Assembly (NCBI GenBank): GCA_019247975.1
Contig: JAFBAD010000033.1
Location: 1 to 13,705, forward strand
Direction of reading: 5' to 3'
Length of the DNA: 13,705 bases
From: Acidimicrobiia bacterium
Lineage (GTDB): Bacteria > Actinomycetota > Acidimicrobiia > Acidimicrobiales > Iamiaceae
Positions 6,864-13,183 of this stretch are shown piece by piece. The notes beneath the pieces are model-generated. The model did no database searches and was not told the origin of the DNA. It saw only the letters and a list, made by a program, of their open reading frames with translations. Each line of letters begins with the position of its first letter. The stretch's first letter is position 1. The position numbers were made by a program, and so were the translations under genes.

Positions 6864-8306
6864 GTGATCGAGGACGCGGAGCGGCGCTACCGGATCGCGT
6901 CGAGCCGTGACCCACGCTTCGACGGTTGGTTCATCGTGGCGGTGACGAGCACCGGCGTCTACTGCCGGCCCAGCTGCCCGGCTCGCAAGGCCAGGCGCGA
7001 GAACGTGCGCTTCTTCCCCACCGCAGCCGCCGCCCAGGCCGGTGGGTTCCGAGCGTGCAAGCGGTGCCGCCCGGATGCCGCCCCGGGCTCACCCGAGTGG
7101 AACGTCCGCGGCGATGTCGTCGCCCGCGCCATGCGCCTCATCGCGGACGGCGTCGTCGACCGCGAAGGCGTGACCGGTCTCGCCGGCCGGCTCGGCTACA
7201 GCACGCGGCACCTCGACCGGCTGCTCGTCGCCGAGGTCGGCGCCGGGCCGCTGGCTCTGGCCCGCGCGCAGCGGGCCCAGACGGCACGCGTGCTCATCGA
7301 GACCACGGACCTGCCGTTCGGGGACGTAGCCTTCGGCGCCGGCTTCGGGAGCCTCCGGCAGTTCAACGACACCGTCCGCGCGGTCTTCGCGGCGACCCCC
7401 ACCCAGCTCCGCCAGGCCCGGCGGAGCGAGCCGGCGCCCGATGTGGGGACGCTCACGCTGCGGCTCGCTCGCCGCGAGCCGTTCGCCGGCGAGGAGCTCC
7501 TGGCCTTCCTCGCCCTGCGCGCGGTCCCCGGGGTCGAAGAGGTCGTGGACGGCGTCTACGCGAGGACGCTGGACCTGCCGGGCGGTCCGGGCACGATCCA
7601 CGTCGTCGCCGCCGGGACCCACATCGACGCGACCCTGCGGCTCCACGACTGGCGCGACCTGCAGCTGGCGGTGACCCGCGCGCGGCGCCTGCTCGACCTC
7701 GACGCCGACCCGGCCGCAGTGGACGAGATCCTCGAGCAGGACGAGGCGCTCGCGCCGCTGGTGCGCAAGCGACCCGGGCTGCGGGTTCCCGGCTCTGCCG
7801 CCGGCCACGAGCTCGCCACGCGGGCGATCATCGGCCAGCAGGTCTCGGTCGCCGGGGCGCGCACCGTCGCGGCCCGGATCACCCAGGCCCTGGGCCAACC
7901 CCTCCCCGAGCCGGTCGGCTCCCTGACCCACGTCTTCCCGACCGCCGCCGCGCTGGGCGGCGCCGACCCCGCGTCGTTCCCGATGCCCCGGGCGCGCGGC
8001 CGATCCATCGCCACCGTCGCGGCAGCCGTCGCGCGCGGTGAGATCGACCTCGACGCGGGCGCCGACCGGGACCGGACCCGCGCCCACCTGCTCGCGCTGC
8101 CAGGCATCGGACCATGGACCGCCGACTACCTCGCCATGCGAGCGCTCCGCGACCCCGACGTCTTCCTGGCCGGCGATCTCGGCGTCCGCCACGCGCTCGA
8201 GGAGCTCGGCCTGCCCGCCGACGCCCGTGCCGCGACCGCCCACGCGACCCGCTGGGCGCCGTGGCGCTCGTACGCGACGCTCCACCTGTGGAGCTCGCTC
8301 CACTGA
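6864..8306 (+). CDS. alkA: Ada-type sensor / AraC HTH / AlkA DNA-3-methyladenine glycosylase fusion
   Basis: Protein of 480 residues for repair of alkylated DNA bases, probably also a transcriptional regulator of the response. Domains in order: Ada N-terminal zinc/methyl-phosphotriester domain with Cys34, Cys38 (CRPSC), Cys65 and Cys68 (CKRC); AraC-type double HTH (about 85-185) ending GFGSLRQFNDTVRAVF...TPTQLR; AlkA N-terminal domain (about 195-270); HhH-GPD glycosylase (about 300-480) with the hairpin LPGIGPWTA, catalytic Asp438 in FLAGDLGVR, and the AlkA-like end RWAPWRSYATLHLW. GTG at 6864 gives the usual N-terminus EDAERRYR; an upstream GTG at 6813 would add 17 residues. The gene overlaps ogt by 1 nt. 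The same fusion next to ogt is known in mycobacteria (Rv1317c/Rv1316c). Confidence 0.94.
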   Translation: MIEDAERRYRIASSRDPRFDGWFIVAVTSTGVYCRPSCPARKARRENVRFFPTAAAAQAGGFRACKRCRPDAAPGSPEWNVRGDVVARAMRLIADGVVDREGVTGLAGRLGYSTRHLDRLLVAEVGAGPLALARAQRAQTARVLIETTDLPFGDVAFGAGFGSLRQFNDTVRAVFAATPTQLRQARRSEPAPDVGTLTLRLARREPFAGEELLAFLALRAVPGVEEVVDGVYARTLDLPGGPGTIHVVAAGTHIDATLRLHDWRDLQLAVTRARRLLDLDADPAAVDEILEQDEALAPLVRKRPGLRVPGSAAGHELATRAIIGQQVSVAGARTVAARITQALGQPLPEPVGSLTHVFPTAAALGGADPASFPMPRARGRSIATVAAAVARGEIDLDAGADRDRTRAHLLALPGIGPWTADYLAMRALRDPDVFLAGDLGVRHALEELGLPADARAATAHATRWAPWRSYATLHLWSSLH

Positions 8307-8776
8307 TGGACGAGCTCCGCGCGACCACCGTCGACACGCCGATCGGGACGCTCACCCTCGTCGCCACCGACGCCGGGCTGCGCGAGATCCGCTGGCCCGG
8401 CAGCCCGCCGACGGTGGTCCCCGCCCGCACGGCACCCGTGCTCGACCAGGCGGCGGAGGAGCTGACCGACTACTTCGGCGGCCGGCTGCGGCGCTTCGAC
8501 GTCCCGCTCGACCTCGTGGGCACCCCGTTCCAGCTCCGCCACTGGGCCTCGCTCGCTGCGATCCCCTACGGCACGACCACCACCTATGGCGACCTCGCCG
8601 TGCGCCAGGGCAACGTCCGCAGGGCCCGGGCCATCGGCGCGGCCAACGGTGCCAACCCCGTGCCGATCGTGCTGCCCTGCCACCGCGTGGTCGGCACCGA
8701 CGGCTCGCTCGCCGGCTTCGGCGGCGGCCTGGAGGTCAAGCGCCTCCTCCTCGACCACGAATCCCGTCACCGGTGA
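8306..8776 (+). CDS. ogt: Methylated-DNA--protein-cysteine methyltransferase
   Basis: Protein of 156 residues that removes O6-alkyl groups from guanine by irreversible transfer to its own cysteine. The active-site motif PCHRV is present with Cys125. Other family landmarks are FQLRHWASLAAIPYGTT (75-91, where most members have VW rather than HW), the helix-turn-helix RARAIGAANGANP (106-118, with the Arg finger at the start) and the closing GFGGGLEVKRLLLDHE. The start ATG overlaps the alkA stop (TGATG, 1 nt), and the nearest SD-like GGAG lies 13 nt before the ATG, so translation is probably coupled. Together with the Ada sensor domain on AlkA it reconstitutes the functions of an E. coli-type Ada as two proteins. 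Confidence 0.95.
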   Translation: MDELRATTVDTPIGTLTLVATDAGLREIRWPGSPPTVVPARTAPVLDQAAEELTDYFGGRLRRFDVPLDLVGTPFQLRHWASLAAIPYGTTTTYGDLAVRQGNVRRARAIGAANGANPVPIVLPCHRVVGTDGSLAGFGGGLEVKRLLLDHESRHR

Positions 8777-8881
8777 GCCGGCTCGTACGCTGAGCGCACG
8801 ACCTCGCCGCAGACCCGTCCCCCCGCCCCCAGCGTCGACCGCGAAGAGGCTGCGCCGAAGCTCTGGCCCGCGGCGCTGCTG

Positions 8882-9184
8882 ATGACCACGGTCATCGTGA
8901 TCCTCATCGCCGTCTTCGTCGCGCTCTATCCCGACGACGGCAGCGGCAACAAGCTCACCAAGGCCGAGACCGCCACCACGCAACCGAGGATCATCCGGCG
9001 CCCGGAGGACGGCGTCGCCCCAGAGGGACCCGGGGACCCCGGAGGCTGGGAGCAGCTCGCGCTCCTCGGGGTCATCGTCGCGGGCGTGGGGGTCGTCGGC
9101 GGACTCGTCTGGCGGGCCAGCCGCAAGGCGCGCGCCGCTGCGGGCGCGCCGCCTACACCGGGCGCTGCTGCACGAAGTCGATGA
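8882..9184 (+). CDS. Small two-TM membrane protein, unknown function
   Basis: Protein of 100 residues with two hydrophobic segments (about 2-16, VIVILIAVFVALY, and 58-77, LALLGVIVAGVGVVGGLVW), a hydrophilic, Pro/Gly/acid-rich loop between them, and a basic Ala-rich tail (RASRKARAAA). I do not recognise a family. The ATG at 8882 is the only canonical start after the in-frame ogt stop (8774-8776), yet it has neither an SD nor a -10-like hexamer and begins inside the first TM. The preceding in-frame codons read like a normal cytoplasmic N-terminus (DREEAAPKLWPAALL), so the start may be unusual. The 3' end overlaps the convergent dehalogenase by 32 nt. Confidence 0.55.
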   Translation: MTTVIVILIAVFVALYPDDGSGNKLTKAETATTQPRIIRRPEDGVAPEGPGDPGGWEQLALLGVIVAGVGVVGGLVWRASRKARAAAGAPPTPGAAARSR

Positions 9185-10067
9185 CGACGCGGGCCAGCTC
9201 CGGCCCGCGGTCCTCCTGGAGGAAGTGCCCACCCCCCTCGATCGTGGTGTGGGGCTGGCCCGCGCAGCCGGCCACCTCCTCACGCAGCGGGCGGTCGGCG
9301 CCGCCGGTGATCGGATCCTGGTCGCTGAACGCGCAGAGGAACGGCCGGTCGAAGCGCTTCAGGTTCTCCCACGCCGCCCGGTTGGCCTCGCTCGCCGGAT
9401 CGTCGGGCCTCGTCGGGACCAGCACCGGGAACTGCCGGCAGCCTTCCTTGTAGGACTCGTCGGGGAACGGTGCGTCGTAGCCGGCGACGACGTCGTCGGT
9501 GAGGTCGGTCGTGCACGCGCTGTTGACGATCCACCCGACCGGGAACGTCTCGACCTCCTGGGAGAACCTCTGCCACCCGAGGAAGGCCTCGCCCGGATCA
9601 CGATCACCGGTCGGCAGGAACGTGTTCGCCGCGACGACCCGGGCGAACCGGTCCGGGTGCTCACCCACGAGCCGCAGGCCGATGAGCCCACCCCAGTCCT
9701 GGCAGACCAGGGTCACCCGGTCGAGGCCGATCTCGTCGAACAGCGCGGCCCGCATCCACTCGACGTGGCGGGCGTACGTGTAGTCGTTGCGGTCCGCCGG
9801 CTTGTCGGAGCGACCGAAGCCCACGAGGTCGGGCGCCACGACCCGCAGCCCGGCGCCGGTGAGCAGCGGCACCATGTGGCGGTAGAGGTAGCTCCACGAC
9901 GGCTCACCGTGCATGCAGAGGACCACCTCGCCCTCGCTCGGTCCTTCGTCGATGAAGTGCACGCGCAGGCGTCCGCCGTCATCGTCCGCGACCTCGACGT
10001 AGCGGGGCGAGAAGTCGTAGCCGGTGAGCCCCTCGAAGCGATCGTCCGGCGTGCGCAGCGAATCCAT
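9153..10067 (-). CDS. Haloalkane dehalogenase, DhlA-like (HLD-I) alpha/beta hydrolase
   Basis: Enzyme of 304 residues predicted to hydrolyse carbon-halogen bonds of haloalkanes to alcohols. It follows the DhlA pattern closely: oxyanion region HGEPSWSYLYR (53-63), APDLVGFGRSDKP (78-90), nucleophile Asp124 in VCQDWGG with halide-binding Trp125, acid Asp251 (or Asp249) in FSDQDPITGG, and base His281 in GGGHFLQE. Trp179 in the cap is a candidate second halide-binding Trp. APFPDESYKEG (199-209) also matches DhlA. There is no signal peptide, so it is cytoplasmic. The ATG has the SD-like AGGGGG about 6 nt upstream. It is divergent from the DUF985 cupin (47 nt between starts) and overlaps the small membrane protein gene at its 3' end. 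Epoxide hydrolase is the main alternative, but the nucleophile context favours dehalogenase. Confidence 0.88.
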   Translation of the reverse strand: MDSLRTPDDRFEGLTGYDFSPRYVEVADDDGGRLRVHFIDEGPSEGEVVLCMHGEPSWSYLYRHMVPLLTGAGLRVVAPDLVGFGRSDKPADRNDYTYARHVEWMRAALFDEIGLDRVTLVCQDWGGLIGLRLVGEHPDRFARVVAANTFLPTGDRDPGEAFLGWQRFSQEVETFPVGWIVNSACTTDLTDDVVAGYDAPFPDESYKEGCRQFPVLVPTRPDDPASEANRAAWENLKRFDRPFLCAFSDQDPITGGADRPLREEVAGCAGQPHTTIEGGGHFLQEDRGPELARVVIDFVQQRPV

Positions 10068-10114
10068 TGGGCCCCCTGACCGTGGCGGTCGGACCGTAGC
10101 GCGACGCTTCGGAC

Positions 10115-10537
10115 GTGCATGCCGACGAGATCATCGACGTCCTCGGGCTGCAGCCGCACCCCGAGGGCGGCTGGTTCGCCGAGACGTGGCGCGACGACGC
10201 AGCGCCTCGGGGCGCAGGCACCGCGATCTACTTCCTGCTGCGAACGGGTGAGCGATCGCACTGGCACCGCGTCGATGCCGCCGAGACCTGGCACCACTAC
10301 GCGGGCGCCCCGCTCGAGCTGTCCATCGTCGGCGCGGGCGCCGACGCGACGACGAGGACGACGCTCGTGCTCGGGACCGATCTGTCCGCGGGTCAGCGGC
10401 CACAGGCCACCGTGCCCGCCGGCGCCTGGCAGGCCGCGGTGACGACCGGCGAGTTCACCCTCGTCGGGTGCACGGTCGCTCCGGCCTTCCGGTTCGAGGG
10501 CTTCGAGCTCGCCCCTCCCGGGTGGGAACCCGCGTAA
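10115..10537 (+). CDS. DUF985 (cupin_5) family protein
   Basis: Single-domain cupin of 140 residues. The family signature HPEGGWFAETWR (15-26) is clear. It is followed by IYFLLRTGERSHWHRVDAAETWHHYAG (38-64 region; His49, His51, Glu57 and His61 are possible metal or ligand residues), VPAGAWQAA (100-108) and GCTVAPAFRFEGFELA (118-133). The biochemical role of DUF985 is not firmly known; some members are annotated as sugar-epimerase-like cupins. GTG at 10115 is used. There is no SD, but a weak hexamer GACGCT lies 6 nt upstream. It is divergent from the dehalogenase gene, and nothing in the context fixes a pathway. Confidence 0.88.
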   Translation: MHADEIIDVLGLQPHPEGGWFAETWRDDAAPRGAGTAIYFLLRTGERSHWHRVDAAETWHHYAGAPLELSIVGAGADATTRTTLVLGTDLSAGQRPQATVPAGAWQAAVTTGEFTLVGCTVAPAFRFEGFELAPPGWEPA

Positions 10538-10597
10538 TTCGCTTCCGTCGGTTGCCGAGCGTCGGCTAGACCCACCGGGCCGATCACGAGCGACGAG

Positions 10598-10674
10598 AGG
10601 AGGACACGATGCTGAAGACCGCAGTCACGCCGGATCGCCTCGTGCCCCTCGCCGCCCGCGGCTGCTTCGGGTAA
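10598..10674 (+). CDS. 21-residue small ORF with perfect SD (possible leader peptide)
   Basis: ATG at 10609, stop TAA at 10672-10674; the interval given includes the SD AGGAGG (10598-10603), which sits 5 nt before the ATG. The peptide is MLKTAVTPDRLVPLAARGCFG, with no signal sequence and a single Cys near the end. I recognise no family. A small hairpin (CGGGT 10668-10672 with ACCCG 10681-10685) covers its stop codon, and a larger nested hairpin follows before the second small ORF. The arrangement is reminiscent of attenuator leader peptides, but no run of one amino acid is present and no biosynthetic operon follows. It could equally be a free small protein. Confidence 0.5.
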
Positions 10675-10693
10675 CGGGCCACCCGCCACCCCT

Positions 10694-10746
10694 CCCTCGC
10701 CTGATCCGTCTGTCCGCCGCGCGCCCGCGCGGCGCGGAGGCGAGGG
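10694..10746 (+). promoter_or_regulatory. Nested two-tier hairpin between two small ORFs
   Basis: The outer stem pairs CCCTCGCCT (10694-10702) with AGGCGAGGG (10738-10746), 9 perfect bp. The inner stem pairs CGCCGCGC (10715-10722) with GCGCGGCG (10727-10734), 8 perfect bp closed by GCCC. CCTCC at 10691-10695 overlaps the outer stem and could instead pair with the SD of the next ORF (GGAGG 10759-10763), so two exclusive folds are possible. Regulation of the downstream ORF is inferred; termination is less likely without a U-tract. Confidence 0.5.
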
Positions 10747-10768
10747 CCGACCTGCATCGGAGGATGCT

Positions 10769-10897
10769 GTGTTCACCACCAACACCGACCTGGCCCGCTC
10801 CTACGTCGAAGACCGCCATCGGGCCCTTCGCATGGACGCCGACCGCCGGCACCGGCGCCACCAGGCGCACCGCCGTCGAAGGCAACGGACCAACTGA
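10769..10897 (+). CDS. 42-residue basic small protein with strong SD
   Basis: The GTG at 10769 follows GGAGG (10759-10763) at the ideal 5-nt spacing; an ATG at 10764 touches the SD and opens another frame, so GTG is preferred. The product starts MFTTNTDLARSYVEDRHRAL and ends in a very basic His/Arg-rich tail (DRRHRRHQAHRRRRQR, residues 25-40). An amphipathic N-terminal helix plus basic tail suggests nucleic-acid or membrane-surface binding, but this is inference. I recognise no family with certainty. It is the second ORF of a short unit bounded downstream by a strong hairpin. Confidence 0.6.
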   Translation: MFTTNTDLARSYVEDRHRALRMDADRRHRRHQAHRRRRQRTN

Positions 10898-10907
10898 CCA
10901 CACCACG

Positions 10908-10941
10908 GCGACCGCCGGGCCCCCACGGGTCCGGCGGTTGC
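10908..10941. terminator. Strong bidirectional terminator-like hairpin
   Basis: Positions 10908-10922 pair with 10927-10941 over 15 bp, with two G-U wobbles (10910/10939 and 10919/10930), around the loop CCAC. It lies 10 nt after the stop of the 42-residue ORF and 3 nt before the stop of the opposing membrane-protein gene, the expected place for a shared terminator. No U-tract follows on either strand, as is common in high-GC actinomycetes. Confidence 0.6.
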
Positions 10942-10944
10942 GCG

Positions 10945-11181
10945 TCAGGACAGCAGGCTGGCGAGCGCCCAGAGGGCAGCGACCGCCCCGATGGCCGCCA
11001 TCACCACCGAGCGGGCCACCGGCGCCCGCTCGAGGTCCTCGCCCTTGGGGCGCTCGGGCGGGCGGAAGATCGCGAGCAGGTTGCCGACCAGCAGCGCGGC
11101 CCCGATGGCCAGCACGATCCAGACCAGCAGGTCGGCGCCGCCGAGGAGGCCGGTTCCTTCAGCGAACGTCACCTCTGCCAC
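10945..11181 (-). CDS. Small two-TM membrane protein, unknown function
   Basis: Protein of 78 residues with TM segments at about 17-39 (DLLVWIVLAIGAALLVGNLLAIF) and 57-77 (RSVVMAAIGAVAALWALASLL), joined by a hydrophilic loop RPPERPKGEDLERAP. Both hydrophobic helices and the charged linker are well formed, so it looks real, but I recognise no family. GTG at 11181 is the longest start; a second GTG at 11172 would remove three residues. No SD is present. An AT-rich patch just upstream holds a CAAAAT hexamer 10 nt before the GTG, a candidate -10 with a very short leader. The gene is monocistronic, facing the small-ORF unit across a shared terminator hairpin. Confidence 0.62.
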   Translation of the reverse strand: MAEVTFAEGTGLLGGADLLVWIVLAIGAALLVGNLLAIFRPPERPKGEDLERAPVARSVVMAAIGAVAALWALASLLS

Positions 11182-11459
11182 ACAAAGTGAGATTTTGACC
11201 GCCGAGAGTAGGAAATACCCTCAAGCACCGCCCGGTCGTTCCGATGGATCGGGGCGAGCGGAGGTTCCATCGCCCCTCCGACCGCACACAGAGGGCCACG
11301 AGGGCTGCCGACTCCCTCCATCTGCATCATCACCAGTATCTGTCCAGGGTGCTGGTCGTGCGGCAGCGCTCACAACCCTCGGCAGCGCGCGACCCCGCCG
11401 GGCAGGACCCCCCTTCCGGCGGGGTCGTGTCGCGTCCGGTTCGTGGCACGATCTTGATC
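11182..11459. other. Intergenic region between divergent genes, rich in inverted and direct repeats
   Basis: No convincing ORF. It begins with an unusually AT-rich patch (11182-11218) that could hold promoters for both sides: CAAAAT on the minus strand, and TTGACC (11195-11200) with TACCCT (11216-11221) at a short 15-nt spacing on the plus strand. Then come two mutually exclusive small stems: GGGGCGA 11251-11257 with TCGCCCC 11270-11276, or CGGAGG 11259-11264 with CCTCCG 11275-11280. A 9-bp direct repeat CGGCAGCGC occurs at 11361-11369 and 11380-11388. A long hairpin at 11388-11429 is listed separately. Confidence 0.5.
11388..11429 (+). promoter_or_regulatory. Long perfect-stem hairpin in the 5' region of the VOC operon
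   Basis: CGACCCCGCCGG (11390-11401) pairs perfectly with CCGGCGGGGTCG (11416-11427), 12 bp, and two further pairs (one G-U) extend it to 11388/11429. The loop is 14 nt. It ends 30 nt before the ATG of the VOC gene and starts where a 9-bp direct repeat ends. It could be an attenuating terminator, an mRNA structure, or a double-stranded operator; the sequence alone does not decide. Confidence 0.5.
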
Positions 11460-11999
11460 ATGGCGTACCACCACGTGGCCTTGGCCACCCGGGACCTGGC
11501 CGCGACCCACCGCTTCTACACCGAGGCGATGGGCTTCACGCTCGTGAAGGCGGTGGTCGGCCCGACCGACGGCCCCGGCGGCTGGGCGAAGCACGTCTTC
11601 TACGACACCGGCGGCGACGGTCTCATCGCGTTCTGGGATCTGCACGACGAGCGGTTCACCGCCTTCGACACGCGCATCTCCGAAGGCCTCGGCCTGCCGG
11701 CGTGGGTCAACCACATCGCGTTCGACGCGCCCGACGCCGCCGCGCTCGAGGCCCAGCGCGAGCACTGGCTCGACATGGGCATCGACGTGGTCGAGATCGA
11801 CCACGGCTTCTGCCGCTCCATCTACACCAACGACCCGAACGGCATCCTCGTCGAGTGGTGCACCGACACCCGGGCCTTGAACGACGAGGACCGGGCGGCT
11901 GCGCTGCGCGCGGTCGAGTCCGATGCGCCCGAGCTCGAGGCGATGCCCGAACCGCAGTTCCACCGGGGCCGGACCCCTGCGGTGACGGGCGCCGATTGA
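11460..11999 (+). CDS. VOC (glyoxalase/extradiol dioxygenase) superfamily protein
   Basis: Protein of 179 residues with two beta-alpha-beta-beta-beta modules. The N-terminal YHHVALATRDLAATHRFYTE is the classic VOC opening, followed by MGFTLV, then VNHIAFDAPD and NDPNGILVEWCTDTR in the second module. Probable metal ligands are His5 (or His4), His85 and Glu132, as in catechol-2,3-dioxygenase-like and glyoxalase-like members. The exact reaction (dioxygenase, isomerase, lyase) cannot be told. ATG at 11460 gives the standard N-terminus; there is no SD, and a CACGAT hexamer lies 7 nt upstream. It is first in a four-gene operon; its stop overlaps the hydrolase start by 4 nt. Confidence 0.87.
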   Translation: MAYHHVALATRDLAATHRFYTEAMGFTLVKAVVGPTDGPGGWAKHVFYDTGGDGLIAFWDLHDERFTAFDTRISEGLGLPAWVNHIAFDAPDAAALEAQREHWLDMGIDVVEIDHGFCRSIYTNDPNGILVEWCTDTRALNDEDRAAALRAVESDAPELEAMPEPQFHRGRTPAVTGAD

Positions 12000-13183
12000 C
12001 CGCTGCGCCGGTCCGCCCGTTCCTCGGGTACTGGCCGGACCCGGCGGACGACCCGGCCGACCCGCCCCACCGGGAGGCGGTCACCCTCGTCTCGCCCGAC
12101 GGCGCCGTCGTCCGCGGGATCCTCTGGACGCCCCCTGACGAGGTCTGGCGCACGGCGGTCGTGCTCACCCACCCCCGGGCCGACTTCAGCGTCCACTACC
12201 TCTGCCCGCTACTCGCGGCAGCCGGCTACGCCGTGCTCGGCTTCGCCACCCGCTACGTCAACAACGACATCGACTGCGTGCACGAGCGCTGCGTCGTCGA
12301 CATCGAGACGGCGGTCGCGGAGGTGCGCCGGCGCGGCGCCGAAGCCGTCGTCCTGCTCGGCAACAGCGGCGGCGGTTCGCTCATGGCGCTCGCCCAGGCC
12401 ACCGCGGTCGCGAGCGGCCGCCCGCTCGGCGACGCGTTCATCGCGCTGGCCGCACACCCGGGTGAGGGCATCTTCATGCTGCAGGTCATCGACCCGTCGG
12501 TCACCGACGAGGCCGATCCCTTCTCGGTCGATCCGGCGCTCGACATGTACGACCCCGGCAACGGTTGGCGGCCGTGGCCCGAGCCGGCCTCGTACGACCG
12601 CGACTGGCTGGCCCGCTACCGCACCGCGCAGCGCGAGCGCGTGGACCGCATCGACGCGACCGCTCGCGCCGCGCTCGAGGACCGGACCGTGGCGCGCGCC
12701 GCGCTCGCCGGCCTCGATCGGGCCTCTCGGGAGGCGAACGCGCTGCGCCGCCGCGCGGTGCACGGCCGCTACCTGACGATCTACCGGACGCTGGCCGACC
12801 CGGCGCACCTCGACCCCACGATCGAGCCGGACGACCGACCGCTCGGATCGATCTTCGCGGCGCCCGATCCGCTCGACGCCAACTACGGCTACGGCGGGTT
12901 GGCACGGGTGATGACGGCGCGCGGTTGGCTCTCGACCTGGTCCGGGCTCAGCTCGCACGCGACGCTCGCCGGGTCGCTTGCCTCGGTCACGGTGCCCACG
13001 CTCCTGATCCACCCGACCGCCGACACCGAGATCCGCCTGAGCCAGGCGCGAGCCGCAGTCGAGGCGGCGGCGGCCGAGGACCGCACCGCCATCGAGCTCT
13101 CAGGTGCCCCGCACTACCTCCACGGCCACCGCACAGCTGCGACCGAGATCATCGTCGAGTGGTTGCGAGCGCGGTTGCCGTGA
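11996..13183 (+). CDS. Alpha/beta hydrolase with large insertion, TTG start
   Basis: Protein of 395 residues. The core shows the hydrolase fold: VVLTHPRADFSVHYL (55-69), the nucleophile elbow LLGNSGGGS with Ser124, an acid candidate Asp343 in LIHPTADTEI, and the base His373 in SGAPHYLHG. A long segment (about 140-320) between nucleophile and acid forms a cap-like insertion containing VIDPSVTDEADPFSVDPALDMYDPG-type sequence unlike common esterases. The substrate is unknown. TTG at 11996 is chosen because it overlaps the VOC stop as TTGA; the same frame remains open far upstream, but there it only shadows the VOC gene. Coupling to the VOC gene suggests a ring-cleavage or detoxification pairing; this is inference. 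Confidence 0.82.
   Translation: MTAAPVRPFLGYWPDPADDPADPPHREAVTLVSPDGAVVRGILWTPPDEVWRTAVVLTHPRADFSVHYLCPLLAAAGYAVLGFATRYVNNDIDCVHERCVVDIETAVAEVRRRGAEAVVLLGNSGGGSLMALAQATAVASGRPLGDAFIALAAHPGEGIFMLQVIDPSVTDEADPFSVDPALDMYDPGNGWRPWPEPASYDRDWLARYRTAQRERVDRIDATARAALEDRTVARAALAGLDRASREANALRRRAVHGRYLTIYRTLADPAHLDPTIEPDDRPLGSIFAAPDPLDANYGYGGLARVMTARGWLSTWSGLSSHATLAGSLASVTVPTLLIHPTADTEIRLSQARAAVEAAAAEDRTAIELSGAPHYLHGHRTAATEIIVEWLRARLP

Noticed and set aside
5723..6910. Long plus-strand frame opposite the flavoprotein gene
   Set aside because: Arg/Gly-rich shadow crossing into the alkA start; no domain seen.
7089..8303. Long minus-strand frame opposite alkA
   Set aside because: It mirrors the codon periodicity of alkA and has no recognisable motif; alkA domains and catalytic residues are unambiguous.
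10550..10600. Possible tRNA or structured RNA upstream of the first small ORF
   Set aside because: Only a 5-bp stem (10562-10566 with 10579-10583) and a loose repeat were found; no cloverleaf or conserved RNA motif.
10764..11198. ATG at 10764 opening a 144-codon frame through the terminator hairpin
   Set aside because: The ATG abuts the SD with no spacing and the product is Pro/Arg/Gly-rich shadow of the opposing membrane gene; the GTG at 10769 has ideal spacing.
10991..11995. Upstream part of the hydrolase frame as a 330-residue N-terminal extension
   Set aside because: It overlaps the VOC gene in another frame and is Arg/Pro-rich low-quality sequence; TTG at 11996 overlapping the VOC stop gives a normal hydrolase N-terminus.
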